This document shows, one piece after another, positions 17,071-30,022 of a stretch of DNA of 64,000 bases; position 1 is the stretch's first letter; each line of letters opens with the position of its first letter. A model generated the notes under the pieces. The model made no database searches, was not told the origin of the DNA, and saw only the letters and a program-made list of their open reading frames with translations. The stretch is from Rhizobium sp. 11515TR (GTDB lineage Bacteria > Pseudomonadota > Alphaproteobacteria > Rhizobiales > Rhizobiaceae), in contig NZ_CP022998.1 in the NCBI RefSeq assembly GCF_002277895.1, forward strand, positions 1,593,501 to 1,657,500, in the 5' to 3' direction. The position numbers and the translations under genes were made by a program.

Positions 17071-18273
<1,203 letters not shown>

Positions 18274-18345
18274 CTTCGGCCCATTTCCCGCAAACGTATC
18301 CGCCTTCTTCCGCCGTGTACCTCCAGTCAGGGAAGAAGGTGAAAT

Positions 18346-18388
18346 GCACAGGGCCTTGCCGGACGATCTATCCGGCAAGGCCCTGTGC
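18346..18388. terminator. Strong bidirectional terminator
   Basis: GCACAGGGCCTTGCCGGA (18346-18363), a 7-nt loop and its exact complement (18371-18388) form a perfect 18-bp stem followed by GTCTTT. It separates the convergent ccrM and SnoaL-like genes. Confidence 0.85.
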
Positions 18389-18405
18389 GTCTTTAGTGTC
18401 AGATT

Positions 18406-18771
18406 TTAGAAGTCCTGATAATCCGTAACGTCGACGCGCACGACACGGCCGTCTTCGTTAAATGTAATCGTTTCCTCACCTTCGCGGATCAGCGGCTTGC
18501 CCGTCTTGCTGTTGGTGGCGCGGACAGACCAGACGGCGCGGCCGGACAGCGGCGTCAGCGTCTCCACGAGGGAGTTCGATGCCGTCTGATCCGGGTAGGT
18601 GTCGAAATAGCCGCGGAAGGCTTCCATGATCGCCGCGCGGCCGGCAAGGCTGCCGACGCCGTTCGAAACATAGGTGGCATCCTCGGCGAAGAAGTTCTCG
18701 ATCGCCTCATAGTCGAGGCGATTGATTGCATCATGGAACAGATCAATGCGTTCTGCAGGGTCAAAGATCAT
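18406..18771 (-). CDS. SnoaL-like / NTF2-fold protein
   Basis: This 121-aa protein has the SnoaL-like pattern: FHDAINRLDYEAIENFFAEDATYVSNGVGSLAGRAAIMEAFRGYF near the start and a closing beta strand RVVRVDVTDYQDF. The family includes isomerases and many binding proteins of unknown function. It sits 4 bp after the HAD gene and probably shares the mutY transcript. The strong hairpin at 18346-18388 would end that transcript. Confidence 0.85.
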   Translation of the reverse strand: MIFDPAERIDLFHDAINRLDYEAIENFFAEDATYVSNGVGSLAGRAAIMEAFRGYFDTYPDQTASNSLVETLTPLSGRAVWSVRATNSKTGKPLIREGEETITFNEDGRVVRVDVTDYQDF

Positions 18772-18775
18772 CGGC

Positions 18776-19390
18776 TCAAACCTTTATGCCATGGGCGGCG
18801 AGATCGCTGCGCAACTTCTCGGCACCGGTGAAGTGAACTGCATGCCAGCCGGCGGCCCGCGCACCTTCGACGTTCGGATAGGAATCATCGATGAAGATCG
18901 TCGAGACCGGGTCGAGACCGAAGCTCTTGGCGTGGGTATCATAAATAGCGACATCCGGCTTGATCAGGCCGATATCGCCGGAAACCGTCACGCCGCGCGG
19001 CTTCTTGAGGAAGGGATAGCGCTCCTGCGCCTCGCGAAAGGTGTCGGAGGCAAAATTGGTCAGCATGGTGACGTCGCGGCCTTCCGCGATCAACTGCTCC
19101 AGAATGGCAACGCTATCGTCATAAGCATGCGGAACCATCTCATGCCAATATTTACGGAAGCTGCGGATTTGTTCTTCCCGTTCGGGATGATCGGCGATCA
19201 GCAGCGCCTCGGCATCGCTCCAGGTGCGACCGCGATCCTGCTCAAGATTCCACTCATGCGTGCAGACATTGGCGAAAAACCATTGGCGCTCGGCATCGTC
19301 CGGAATGATCCGGCTGTAGGGAAGGTTTGGATCATAGTGGATGAGAACCTTGCCGATATCGAAAACGATATGCCGTATTTCCGTCGTCAT
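18776..19390 (-). CDS. HAD-IA family phosphatase, YihX-like
   Basis: The protein is 204 aa. Motif I reads FDIGKVLIHYD (D11 nucleophile, with Gly in place of the second Asp, as in YihX-like alpha-D-glucose-1-phosphatases that have FDLGNV). Motif II is MLTNFAS, motif III is GLIKPD and motif IV is IFIDDSYPNVEGARAAGW. It lacks a signal peptide and is cytosolic. It is 21 bp downstream of mutY. The substrate is not evident. Confidence 0.9.
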   Translation of the reverse strand: MTTEIRHIVFDIGKVLIHYDPNLPYSRIIPDDAERQWFFANVCTHEWNLEQDRGRTWSDAEALLIADHPEREEQIRSFRKYWHEMVPHAYDDSVAILEQLIAEGRDVTMLTNFASDTFREAQERYPFLKKPRGVTVSGDIGLIKPDVAIYDTHAKSFGLDPVSTIFIDDSYPNVEGARAAGWHAVHFTGAEKLRSDLAAHGIKV

Positions 19391-19411
19391 AAATGAATTC
19401 CTGAATCTGAT

Positions 19412-20497
19412 TTAAAGGCTTTTTGCGAACGCATTGGGAATAGCCTGCGCGATCGCTTTTTTCATGACTGTTGGCAGTGCCTGGTCTTCAAGATTTGTAA
19501 CCGGCGCCCACCATCCGTCATGGTTGTCATTCCGCGGGACCGACTTGGCACGCCAGATCGACAGCCGCAGTTCGAAATGCGTGAAGACATGCGTCACCGT
19601 GCCGGCCGGTTGCCAATCGGCCGGGAAGGGGGCCGCCTCTATGCCGGTCTCGCCATCGATGCGTGCCGTCCAGCCGGTCGTCGGAACCTCGGTCATGCCG
19701 CCGAGCAGCCCGCTTTCAATGCGACGACGCAGGAAGATTTCACCCTCGTCATTGACTGCGACGAAGGCCGCGCCTTGGCGCACCGGCTTTTCCTTCTTGG
19801 CTGACTTGACCGGGAAACGTTCGGGATCATATGCAGCCAGCGCCTGACAGGCGCCGTTGAAGGGACAGAGCGAACAGACCGGGCGCTTCGGCGTGCAGAT
19901 CGTCGCGCCGAGATCCATCATTGCCTGGGCGAAATCGCCTGGCCGGTCCGCAGGTGTCAGCAGGGCAACCTTCTGCTTCATCAGCGGCTTGGCGCCCGGC
20001 AGCGGCGCCGAAATCGCATAGAGACGGGAAATGACACGCTCCACATTGCCGTCCATCACGGCTGCTTGGCGATTGAATGCGATGGCGGCAACCGCGGCAG
20101 ATGTATAATCGCCGATACCCGGGAGCGCTCGCAGACCCTCCTCGGTGTCGGGAAAACGGCCGCCATGATCGGCTGCAACCGCTTCGGCGCATTTCTTCAG
20201 GTTGCGGGCGCGAGCGTAGTAGCCGAGCCCCGCCCAGGCAGCCATGACGTCTTCATTCGCAGCCGCGGCGAGATCATTGACGGTCGGCCAGCGCTCCAAG
20301 AATTTCGCGAAATAGGATTTGACCGCCGGCACTGTCGTCTGCTGCAGCATCACTTCCGACAGCCAGACGCGATAGGGATCGGCCTTGATACCACTCGCGG
20401 CCATCGGCGGCGAGACCCGCCAGGGCAGGTCGCGGTGATGTCGGTCGTACCAGGCAAGCAGGCGTGCGGCCGTGGGGGATTCTAAAGTCGTGGTCAT
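19412..20497 (-). CDS. mutY: A/G-specific adenine DNA glycosylase
   Basis: This 361-aa base-excision enzyme removes A mispaired with 8-oxoG. Visible features are LPWR near the N-terminus, the catalytic Glu in WLSEVMLQQTTV, the helix-hairpin-helix LPGIGDYTSAAVAAIAF, the catalytic Asp in VMDGNVERVISR, the [4Fe-4S] cluster CTPKRPVCSLCPFNGAC, and a C-terminal Nudix-like 8-oxoG recognition domain ending VTNLEDQALPTVMKKAI. The start at 20497 gives the usual length; a TTG or GTG extension is unlikely. It is divergent from the DciA-like gene, and dsbA-smc follow further on, an arrangement common in rhizobia. Confidence 0.96.
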   Translation of the reverse strand: MTTTLESPTAARLLAWYDRHHRDLPWRVSPPMAASGIKADPYRVWLSEVMLQQTTVPAVKSYFAKFLERWPTVNDLAAAANEDVMAAWAGLGYYARARNLKKCAEAVAADHGGRFPDTEEGLRALPGIGDYTSAAVAAIAFNRQAAVMDGNVERVISRLYAISAPLPGAKPLMKQKVALLTPADRPGDFAQAMMDLGATICTPKRPVCSLCPFNGACQALAAYDPERFPVKSAKKEKPVRQGAAFVAVNDEGEIFLRRRIESGLLGGMTEVPTTGWTARIDGETGIEAAPFPADWQPAGTVTHVFTHFELRLSIWRAKSVPRNDNHDGWWAPVTNLEDQALPTVMKKAIAQAIPNAFAKSL

Positions 20498-20595
20498 GAT
20501 TTGCCGCGTGGAGGGGAAGTGCTCTATACTTGGCCAAGCTGCATCGGGCAATCAAGGTGCCTGACGCATAAAGCCTGTGTAGAGACCCGGTTGAA

Positions 20596-21090
20596 ATGAG
20601 TTATCCCCGAAAAGGCGAAAAGCAGATTTCCGAGCTGACCAACGGTATCGTCGATCCAGTGCTGGCAAAGCGCGCCGGCATCAACACGACGCTGCTCGGC
20701 TGCTGGGATGAAATCGCCGGCGAGGACTTTGCCGACTGCACGCGGCCGGAGAAGATCGCCTGGGCAAAGCGAACCGGCCCCGGCATGGATGACCGTTATC
20801 AGCCCGGCGTGCTGACGATCGCCTGCGAGGGGGCCCGCGCACTCTTCCTGACCCATGCGCAAGGCGAACTTATCCAGCGCATCAACAGCTTCTTCGGTTT
20901 CTATGCCGTCAATCAGATCCGCATCGTGCAGAAGCCGGTCTCGGTCGCCTCCAAGCGTTCGCGCACACCGCCGCCGCTGAAGGGTGAGGCGGCCCGCAAA
21001 CTGGCTGACATGATGGACGGCATCGAGGATGAGAAGATCAGAGCTGCCGTTCAGCGCCTGGGCACGGCGATGGCCTGGAAGCGGCGATAA
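20596..21090 (+). CDS. DUF721 (DciA-like) protein
   Basis: This 164-aa protein belongs to DUF721. The N-terminal block ISELTNGIVDPVLAKRAGINTTLLGCWDEIAGEDFADCTRPEKIAW and LTIACEGARALFLTHAQGELIQRINSFFG are the family core; related proteins (DciA) load the replicative helicase DnaB in bacteria lacking DnaC. The C-terminus is a flexible basic segment (KRSRTPPPLKG) plus a short helix. It is divergent from mutY and upstream of dsbA. Function in replication is by family analogy. Confidence 0.87.
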   Translation: MSYPRKGEKQISELTNGIVDPVLAKRAGINTTLLGCWDEIAGEDFADCTRPEKIAWAKRTGPGMDDRYQPGVLTIACEGARALFLTHAQGELIQRINSFFGFYAVNQIRIVQKPVSVASKRSRTPPPLKGEAARKLADMMDGIEDEKIRAAVQRLGTAMAWKRR

Positions 21091-21257
21091 GGTAGGCTGG
21101 ACGGTCGGTTTCGTCGATTGTGGACAGAATTTAAGTTGTCTGTCTTTCCCAGGTCACAATTCTTTGAAGAAAGTTGGCCAACCGTGCCTTGTTAGCGGCA
21201 AGCTGCCGTTATATCGCATGAAACATTCGAAGACCTCTTTCAACGACGGGTGACTCT

Positions 21258-21947
21258 ATGCCGATGTCCGACATGCTCTTGACCAAACGCCACCTGCTGG
21301 GCGGCTCTGCCGTTGCAGCTCTTTCCGTGGCGTTCTCTGCCTTTGCCGACACCGCATCCGCCGCGTCAGCCGAAGATGAAGTGCCGCCGTCGGATGGCAA
21401 TGTCGACATGAACGAAGTGCTGAAGCCCGGCCCGCTGCCGGAGATCGCACTCGGCAAAGAAGATGCGCCCGTCAAGATTGTCGAATACATGTCGCTGACC
21501 TGCCCGCATTGCGCGCATTTCGCCGTCACGACCTTCGATACGATCAAGCAGAAATACGTCGATACTGGCAAGGTTCGCTTCATCATCCGCGAATTCCCGT
21601 TCGATCCGCGCGCTGCCGCAGCTTTTATGCTGGCCCGCTGCGCCCCGCAGGAACAATACATGCCGATGGTCGAAATGCTGTTCAAGCAGCAGATCGCCTG
21701 GGCCTCGCCTGACGTCGATGGACGCGCTGCGCTGCTGCAAATGTCGAAACTCGCTGGTTTTACTGAGGATAGCTTCACGAAATGCTTGACGAACCAGAAG
21801 CTTCTGGATGATGTCAATTCCGTACGGGAACGCGCAGCCAAGGATTTCGGTGTCAATGCAACGCCGACCTTCCTGATCAATGGCAAGCGCTATGCAGGGG
21901 ACATGTCTGTTGCTGCCATGTCGAAGCTTATCGACAGCCTGCTCTGA
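21258..21947 (+). CDS. Periplasmic thiol:disulfide oxidoreductase, DsbA/Com1 type
   Basis: The protein is 229 aa. A signal peptide (residues 1 to about 35, LLGGSAVAALSVAFSAFADTASA) is followed by a thioredoxin-fold domain with CPHC at 82-85, cis-Pro region VNATPTFLINGKRY and the inserted helical domain. It would oxidise or isomerise cysteines in exported proteins. The pairing with smc downstream is typical of rhizobia. A second in-frame ATG two codons in is equally usable. Between its stop and smc lies a palindromic repeat. Confidence 0.92.
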   Translation: MPMSDMLLTKRHLLGGSAVAALSVAFSAFADTASAASAEDEVPPSDGNVDMNEVLKPGPLPEIALGKEDAPVKIVEYMSLTCPHCAHFAVTTFDTIKQKYVDTGKVRFIIREFPFDPRAAAAFMLARCAPQEQYMPMVEMLFKQQIAWASPDVDGRAALLQMSKLAGFTEDSFTKCLTNQKLLDDVNSVRERAAKDFGVNATPTFLINGKRYAGDMSVAAMSKLIDSLL

Positions 21948-22000
21948 TCCGCGCCTTTTTCGATCACAGGCGGGCGGCCGAGGTCGTGCGCCTGCTTTCC

Positions 22001-22125
22001 ATTACCTCCCCCTCGAGGGGAGAGGTCGCGCGGAACGCGCGGGTGGGGGTGATTTCTGGGGTGAACGCATGATCACCCCACTCCGGACCTTCGGTCCGAC
22101 CCTCCCCTTCGAGGGGAGGGCGGAG
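22001..22125. repeat. Composite palindromic intergenic repeat before smc
   Basis: About 125 bp consist almost entirely of hairpins. CTCCCCCTCGAGGGGAGAG comes first, then CGCGCGGAACGCGCG, a spaced GGGGTGA/TCACCCC pair, CGGACCTTCGGTCCG with a UUCG loop, and CTCCCCTTCGAGGGGAG. The ends mirror each other. This is the dispersed palindromic repeat type common between rhizobial genes. Its right edge lies within 10 bp of the smc start, and GGAG at 22122-22125 serves as ribosome site. Confidence 0.85.
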
Positions 22126-22133
22126 ATCAGCCC

Positions 22134-25100
22134 ATGAAGTTCAATAGACTGAGGCTTGTCGGCTTCAAATCCTTCGTCGAACCGGCGGAATTCGTTATCG
22201 AGCGCGGCTTGACCGGTGTCGTCGGCCCGAATGGCTGCGGCAAGTCCAATCTTGTCGAAGCCCTGCGCTGGGTGATGGGCGAGAATTCCTACAAGAACAT
22301 GCGCGCCTCCGGCATGGACGACGTGATCTTCTCCGGATCCGGCAATCGCCCGGCCCGCAACACCGCCGAAGTCGGCCTCTACCTCGACAATAGCGATCGC
22401 ACTGCGCCCGCCGCTTTCAACGACAGCGATGAAATCCAGGTGACGCGCCGCATCGAACGCGAGCAGGGCTCGGTCTATCGTATCAACGGCAAGGAAGCGC
22501 GCGCCAAGGATGTGCAGCTGCTGTTCGCCGACGCTTCTACCGGTGCCCGTTCGCCTTCCATGGTCGGGCAGGGGCGTATCGGCGAGCTGATCCAGGCAAA
22601 GCCCCAGGCGAGACGCCAGCTGCTCGAAGAAGCGGCGGGCATTTCTGGCCTGCACTCGCGCCGCCATGAAGCCGAGCTGCGCCTTCGTGCCGCCGAAAGC
22701 AATCTCGAGCGGCTTGACGATGTAACGTCGCAGCTCGAAAGCCAGATCGAGAGCCTGAAGCGCCAGGCGCGGCAGGCCAACCGCTTCAAGATGCTCTCCG
22801 CCGATATCCGCGCCCGCGAGGCGATGCTGTTGCATATCCGCTGGGTGCAGGCCAAGGAAGCCGAAGCCGAGGCCGATAGCGCGCTGAACCAGGCAACCGT
22901 GCTTGTCGCCGAAAAGGCGCAGGTCCAGATGGAAGCGGCAAAGGCACAGGGCATCGCCAGTTTCAAGCTGCCGGAACTGCGCGACGAAGAGGCGAAAGCC
23001 GCCGCCGCTTTGCAGCGTCTGCAGATTGCCCGTTCGCAGCTGGAGGAGGATGTCAATCGTATCCTGCGGCGGCGGGATGAGTTGATCCGTCGTCTGGCGC
23101 AGCTCGGAGAGGATATCAACCGCGAGCAGCGCCTCGTCGCCGACAATGCCGCTATTTTGGAAAAGCTCGACGCAGAAGAAGCCGATCTCGCCGATATTCT
23201 TGCCGATTCCGGTAGGCTTGCGGAAGAGACGCGTATCGCCTTCGAGGAGGCCGCCGCCAAGCTCGCTGACAGCGAGCGGATATTTACTGTTCTGACCGCA
23301 GAACGCGCCGAAGCTGCCGCTGCCCGTAATCAACTGGAGCGCGCCATCCGCGATCTGGCCGATCGCAAGATGCGGCTCGAGCGACAGGCCGATGAAGCGA
23401 ACCGCGAGCTTGCCGCCATTGACGAGAAGATGGCCGATCTGCCCGACCCGAGTGAAAAGCGCGACATGGTCGAGGCGGCGGAAAGTGTCGTTGCGGATGC
23501 GGAAAGCGAGATCCAGCGCGTCGAAGCCGTTCTTGCCAAGGCGCGTGAAACCGAGGCGCTGTCGCGTGGTCCGGTCGAGCAGGCGCGGGCGCGTCTGAAT
23601 GCGCTGGAAACCGAGGCGCGGACCATTTCCAAGATGTTGGCGGCGGGCGACACGTCCGGTGCCTTTTCGCCTGTTGCCGAAGAGCTGCGTGTCGACCGTG
23701 GCTTCGAAACGGCGCTTGGCGCTGCACTTGGCGATGATCTGGAATCCTCGCTCAATTCCGAGGCACCGGTCTATTGGTCGGACAATGGCAGCGGTGCCAA
23801 CGACCCGGCCTTGCCGGAAGGCGCCGCGCCGCTGATTACCCATGTCGGCGCGCCGGCGGCACTGACGCGCCGTCTACGCCAGATCGGCATTGTCTCGGTG
23901 GAAGATGCGCTGCGGCTGATGCCCGAGCTGAAGCCGGGACAGCGGCTGGTGACCAGGGATGGCGCCGTGTTCCGCTGGGATGGTCACGTGACCGGAGCGG
24001 ATGCGCCGAGTGCGGCTGCCCTGCGGCTCGCCCAGAAGAACCGCCTCTCCGAGCTGGAGGCTGAAGCCGAGCTCGCCCGTGATGTGCTTGTCGAGGCCGA
24101 GGAGCGCCTCTCTGCCGCCGCCGATGCGATCCGGGGCGAAGAAGGCCGTTTGGCCACCGCCCGTGACGCAAGCCGCCTTGCAGCCCGTCATCTGGCCGAG
24201 GCGCGCGAAGCGCTAGCTGCGGCGGAACGGGCTTCCGGCGATCTTATCCGCCGCCGCGACGTCATCGTCGAGGCCGTCAGTCGGCTGCAGGAGCAGCTGG
24301 AAGACGTTGTCATGCAGGATGAGAACGCCCGCATCGAACTGGAAGATGCGCCGAATCTCGACGCCATCGATCTGAAGCTGCGCGACCAGCAGGCTGAAGT
24401 CGCGACGGATCGCGGTGTGCTGGCCGAAGCACGCGCCCGCCATGAGGGCCTGAACCGCGAAAACGAGGCGCGGCAACGTCGTATCATGGCGATCCGCCAG
24501 GAGCGCGACACCTGGCGTCAGCGCGCAGCCAGCGCCGAGGAGCACATTCAGACGCTGCGCGACCGTGAAGAGGAAGCGCGCGAGGAGGCGGCCGAGCTCG
24601 ATTTGGCACCCGATGAGTTCGACGACAAGCGCCGCGCCTTGATGAACGAGTTGCAGAAGGCCGAGGATGCTCGCCGCCAGGCCGCCGATCGCCTTGCCGA
24701 AGCTGAAGGCATCCAGCGCGAAGCCGATCGCCATGCGGCGACGGCACTCTCCGAGCTTGCCGAAAGCCGGGAAAAGCGCGGCCGCGTCGAGGAGCGGCTG
24801 GTGTCGGCGCGTGAGCGTCGGCAGGAAAGCGAATTGCGCATCCGCCAGTCCCTGAATGTCGAGCCGCATGAGGCCATGCGCCTGACCGGCCTTTCAGCAT
24901 CGCAAAACGTGCCTGATCTGCGCGAGGTCGAGCGCGAGCTGGAGCGCCTGAAGATCGAACGTGAGCGTCTCGGTGCCGTCAATCTGCGCGCCGAGGAGGA
25001 AAGCAAGGAGCTGACGGAGCGGCTGCAAGCGCTGATCAAGGAGCGCGATGACGTCATCGACGCCATCCGGAAGCTGCGCGGCGCGATCCAGAGCCTCAAC

Positions 25101-25595
25101 CGCGAGGGTCGCGAACGCCTCATCGTCGCCTTCGACATCGTCAATGCGCAGTTCCAGCGGCTGTTCACCCATCTTTTCGGTGGCGGCACGGCGGAACTGC
25201 AGCTCATCGAGTCGGATGATCCGCTGGAGGCAGGCCTCGAAATTCTCGCCCGCCCGCCGGGCAAAAAGCCGCAGACCATGACGCTGCTTTCCGGCGGCGA
25301 GCAGGCGCTGACGGCCATGGCACTGATCTTTGCGGTGTTCCTCACCAATCCCGCGCCGATCTGCGTCCTGGACGAAGTGGATGCGCCGCTCGACGACCAC
25401 AATGTCGAGCGCTACTGCAACCTCATGGACGAGATGGCGGCCTCTACTGAGACTCGCTTCGTAGTCATCACGCACAATCCCATCACCATGGCCCGCATGG
25501 ATCGCCTCTTCGGCGTCACCATGGCGGAGCAGGGCGTCTCGCAACTCGTTTCCGTCGATCTGCAAACCGCCGAACGGCTGCGCGAAATCGCTTGA
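22134..25595 (+). CDS. smc: Chromosome segregation protein SMC
   Basis: The protein is 1153 aa, full length for bacterial SMC. The N-terminal ATPase half has Walker A GPNGCGKSN at 31-39 and FKSFVEPAEF; two long coiled coils (about 165-490 and 650-1000) flank a hinge near 500-640 (LGAALGDDLESSLNS, APLITHVGAPAALTRRL). The C-terminal half has the signature LLSGGEQALTAMALIFAVF and Walker B ICVLDEVDAPLD. It organises and segregates the chromosome with ScpA/ScpB, which are not in this window. Its leader is the palindromic repeat at 22001-22125. Confidence 0.97.
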   Translation: MKFNRLRLVGFKSFVEPAEFVIERGLTGVVGPNGCGKSNLVEALRWVMGENSYKNMRASGMDDVIFSGSGNRPARNTAEVGLYLDNSDRTAPAAFNDSDEIQVTRRIEREQGSVYRINGKEARAKDVQLLFADASTGARSPSMVGQGRIGELIQAKPQARRQLLEEAAGISGLHSRRHEAELRLRAAESNLERLDDVTSQLESQIESLKRQARQANRFKMLSADIRAREAMLLHIRWVQAKEAEAEADSALNQATVLVAEKAQVQMEAAKAQGIASFKLPELRDEEAKAAAALQRLQIARSQLEEDVNRILRRRDELIRRLAQLGEDINREQRLVADNAAILEKLDAEEADLADILADSGRLAEETRIAFEEAAAKLADSERIFTVLTAERAEAAAARNQLERAIRDLADRKMRLERQADEANRELAAIDEKMADLPDPSEKRDMVEAAESVVADAESEIQRVEAVLAKARETEALSRGPVEQARARLNALETEARTISKMLAAGDTSGAFSPVAEELRVDRGFETALGAALGDDLESSLNSEAPVYWSDNGSGANDPALPEGAAPLITHVGAPAALTRRLRQIGIVSVEDALRLMPELKPGQRLVTRDGAVFRWDGHVTGADAPSAAALRLAQKNRLSELEAEAELARDVLVEAEERLSAAADAIRGEEGRLATARDASRLAARHLAEAREALAAAERASGDLIRRRDVIVEAVSRLQEQLEDVVMQDENARIELEDAPNLDAIDLKLRDQQAEVATDRGVLAEARARHEGLNRENEARQRRIMAIRQERDTWRQRAASAEEHIQTLRDREEEAREEAAELDLAPDEFDDKRRALMNELQKAEDARRQAADRLAEAEGIQREADRHAATALSELAESREKRGRVEERLVSARERRQESELRIRQSLNVEPHEAMRLTGLSASQNVPDLREVERELERLKIERERLGAVNLRAEEESKELTERLQALIKERDDVIDAIRKLRGAIQSLNREGRERLIVAFDIVNAQFQRLFTHLFGGGTAELQLIESDDPLEAGLEILARPPGKKPQTMTLLSGGEQALTAMALIFAVFLTNPAPICVLDEVDAPLDDHNVERYCNLMDEMAASTETRFVVITHNPITMARMDRLFGVTMAEQGVSQLVSVDLQTAERLREIA

Positions 25596-25734
25596 GCGCC
25601 GTTCCACGTCTGGATTGAGAAAACTGTTCCCGTTTCGACAAGAAATTGCCGCGTCGGCTGCCGCGCATCATGAAAGCGTGCTAGTTTCGGTCTTCGATCA
25701 ACAACATGGGCGCTGATCCGCCCGGAAGGGAAGT

Positions 25735-27060
25735 ATGTCTGATTCGACTGGCGGTATTTTCGATATCCTCGGAATACTTGCCGTATTGCTGCTCGTCGCT
25801 GCCAACGGTTTTTTCGTTGCGGCGGAGTTCTCTCTGGTGTCCGTTCGCCGCAGCCGCGTGACGGAGCTCGTTGCCGAAGGGCGCATGAACGCCAAGGCGC
25901 TGCAAAAGGCGGTCGACAATCTCGACGCCAATCTGGCCGCCACGCAGCTCGGCATCACCATTTCGTCGCTGGCGCTTGGTTGGGTCGGCGAACCCGCTCT
26001 TGCTCATCTGCTCGAGCCTCTGCTCGATTTTCTGCCTGGAACATGGGCCGCGGCTGGGTCGCATGCCATCGCCGTCGCCATTTCCTTCATTATCATCACG
26101 GCGCTTCATATCGTGCTTGGTGAACTCGCGCCGAAGAGCCTGGCGTTGCAGCGCAGCGAGGGCACTGCGCTCGGTGTCGTGCGACCGCTCGGCCTGTTCC
26201 TCTTCCTGTTGCGCCCGGCCATCACCGTGCTCAACGGCCTCGGCAATCTCGTGCTTCGCCTCTTCGGGCTGCGCCCTGGCGCAGGCGAGGGTTCGCTGCA
26301 TTCGCCGGCCGAGATCAAGCTGCTGATTGCCGAAAGCCAGGAGGCGGGCCTTCTGGAGCAGGCGCAGCAGGATCTGGTCGAACGCGTCTTCAATATCGGC
26401 GACCGCGATGTCTCCGACATCATGACGCCGCGGCTCGAGGTCGAATGGATCGATGCCGACGATCCGCCGGAAGAAATGCAGAAGACCATCCGTGAAAGCC
26501 GCTTCGAGCAGCTTCTCGTCGGCCGCGGCTCGATCGACGAGCCGATCGGCATGATCTTGAAGAAGGATCTGCTCGATCAGCTTCTGAATGGCGAGCCGCT
26601 GAACCCGATGGCCGTCATCCGCCAGCCGCTGGTCGTTCATGAATCTACGGCCGTCTTCAAGGTGCTGGAAAACTTCAAGCGTGCCCCCGTTCGCCTCGCC
26701 ATGGTCATCGACGAATATGGCAGCCTGGAAGGCATCGTCACGCAAACGGATCTTTTGGAAGCGATCGCCGGCGATCTGCCCGACATGGACAACGACACGC
26801 CCGATGTCGTCGAGCGCGCCGACGGATCGCTGCTGATGGAAGGTATGATGCCGGTCTATGATGCCTTCGCGCGGCTCGGACTTCGCTTCAGCGACGAGGA
26901 CGTCAATTTCCATACGCTCGCAGGCTTTGCGCTTTACCAGCTCGGCCATCTGCCGGAGGTGGGTGAAAGCTTCTCCTTTGGGGACTGGCATTTCGAGATC
27001 GTCGATCTCGACGGCATGCGCATCGACAAGATCCTCGCCCAGCGCGAGCCGCAAGCTTAG
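25735..27060 (+). CDS. CNNM/CorC-type membrane protein with CBS domains
   Basis: The protein is 441 aa. An N-terminal DUF21 (CNNM) membrane domain with three or four helices (LLLVAANGFFVAAEFSLVSVRRSR, LGITISSLALGWVGEPA, FIIITALHIVLGELAPKSLAL) is followed by a CBS pair (VSDIMTPRLEVEWID about 225-345) and a C-terminal CorC/HlyC transporter-associated domain. Proteins of this layout are annotated as hemolysin-like but are thought to move or sense magnesium and other divalent metals. GGAAGGGAA precedes the ATG. Downstream are a dispersed repeat and a long hairpin. Confidence 0.92.
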   Translation: MSDSTGGIFDILGILAVLLLVAANGFFVAAEFSLVSVRRSRVTELVAEGRMNAKALQKAVDNLDANLAATQLGITISSLALGWVGEPALAHLLEPLLDFLPGTWAAAGSHAIAVAISFIIITALHIVLGELAPKSLALQRSEGTALGVVRPLGLFLFLLRPAITVLNGLGNLVLRLFGLRPGAGEGSLHSPAEIKLLIAESQEAGLLEQAQQDLVERVFNIGDRDVSDIMTPRLEVEWIDADDPPEEMQKTIRESRFEQLLVGRGSIDEPIGMILKKDLLDQLLNGEPLNPMAVIRQPLVVHESTAVFKVLENFKRAPVRLAMVIDEYGSLEGIVTQTDLLEAIAGDLPDMDNDTPDVVERADGSLLMEGMMPVYDAFARLGLRFSDEDVNFHTLAGFALYQLGHLPEVGESFSFGDWHFEIVDLDGMRIDKILAQREPQA

Positions 27061-27163
27061 AGCAATTCCAGGAAAAGTGCGCAGCGGTTTTCCATCCGGA
27101 ATTGCGTGGAAACAAAGAGCTAGAGCGGTTCAGAGGTTCCGTGAAAAAGTTGAACCGCTCTAG
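27061..27163. repeat. RIME-like dispersed repeat, copy A
   Basis: This copy starts at the stop codon of the CNNM gene. It has the core AAAAGTGCGCAGCGGTTTT and a terminal hairpin TAGAGCGGTTCA (27121-27132) with TGAACCGCTCTA (27151-27162), a perfect 12-bp stem. A second copy with the same layout is at 30906-31012. Confidence 0.8.
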
Positions 27164-27183
27164 CCGTCAAGTCGCTTTGAATG

Positions 27184-27237
27184 GACCCGGAGGCCCCCGA
27201 TTTCGATCAATTGATTGAAATCGGGAGCTTCCGGGTC
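27184..27237. terminator. Long two-part hairpin before ppdK
   Basis: GACCCGGA pairs with TCCGGGTC (8 bp) and CCCGATTTC with GAAATCGGG (9 bp), separated by a 4/4 internal loop, with a small ATCAATTGAT cap. It is followed by ATATTTATTG, a weak U-tract. It probably ends the CNNM transcript; a role in the ppdK leader is possible. Confidence 0.6.
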
Positions 27238-27331
27238 ATATTTATTGTGCACTGCAACATTTTGCCGTATTTGTCGATTTTCATTTGTGCTGCAGTGAAT
27301 TAAGTTCAACCGGAGGAGTTGGACGGAGACG

Positions 27332-29998
<2,667 letters not shown>

Positions 29999-30022
29999 TT
30001 CTCTAAAGCTGAAATATCCCGG

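Noticed and set aside
21999..23843. Long - strand frame opposite smc
   Set aside because: It is antisense to a complete, intact smc and has no recognisable domain.
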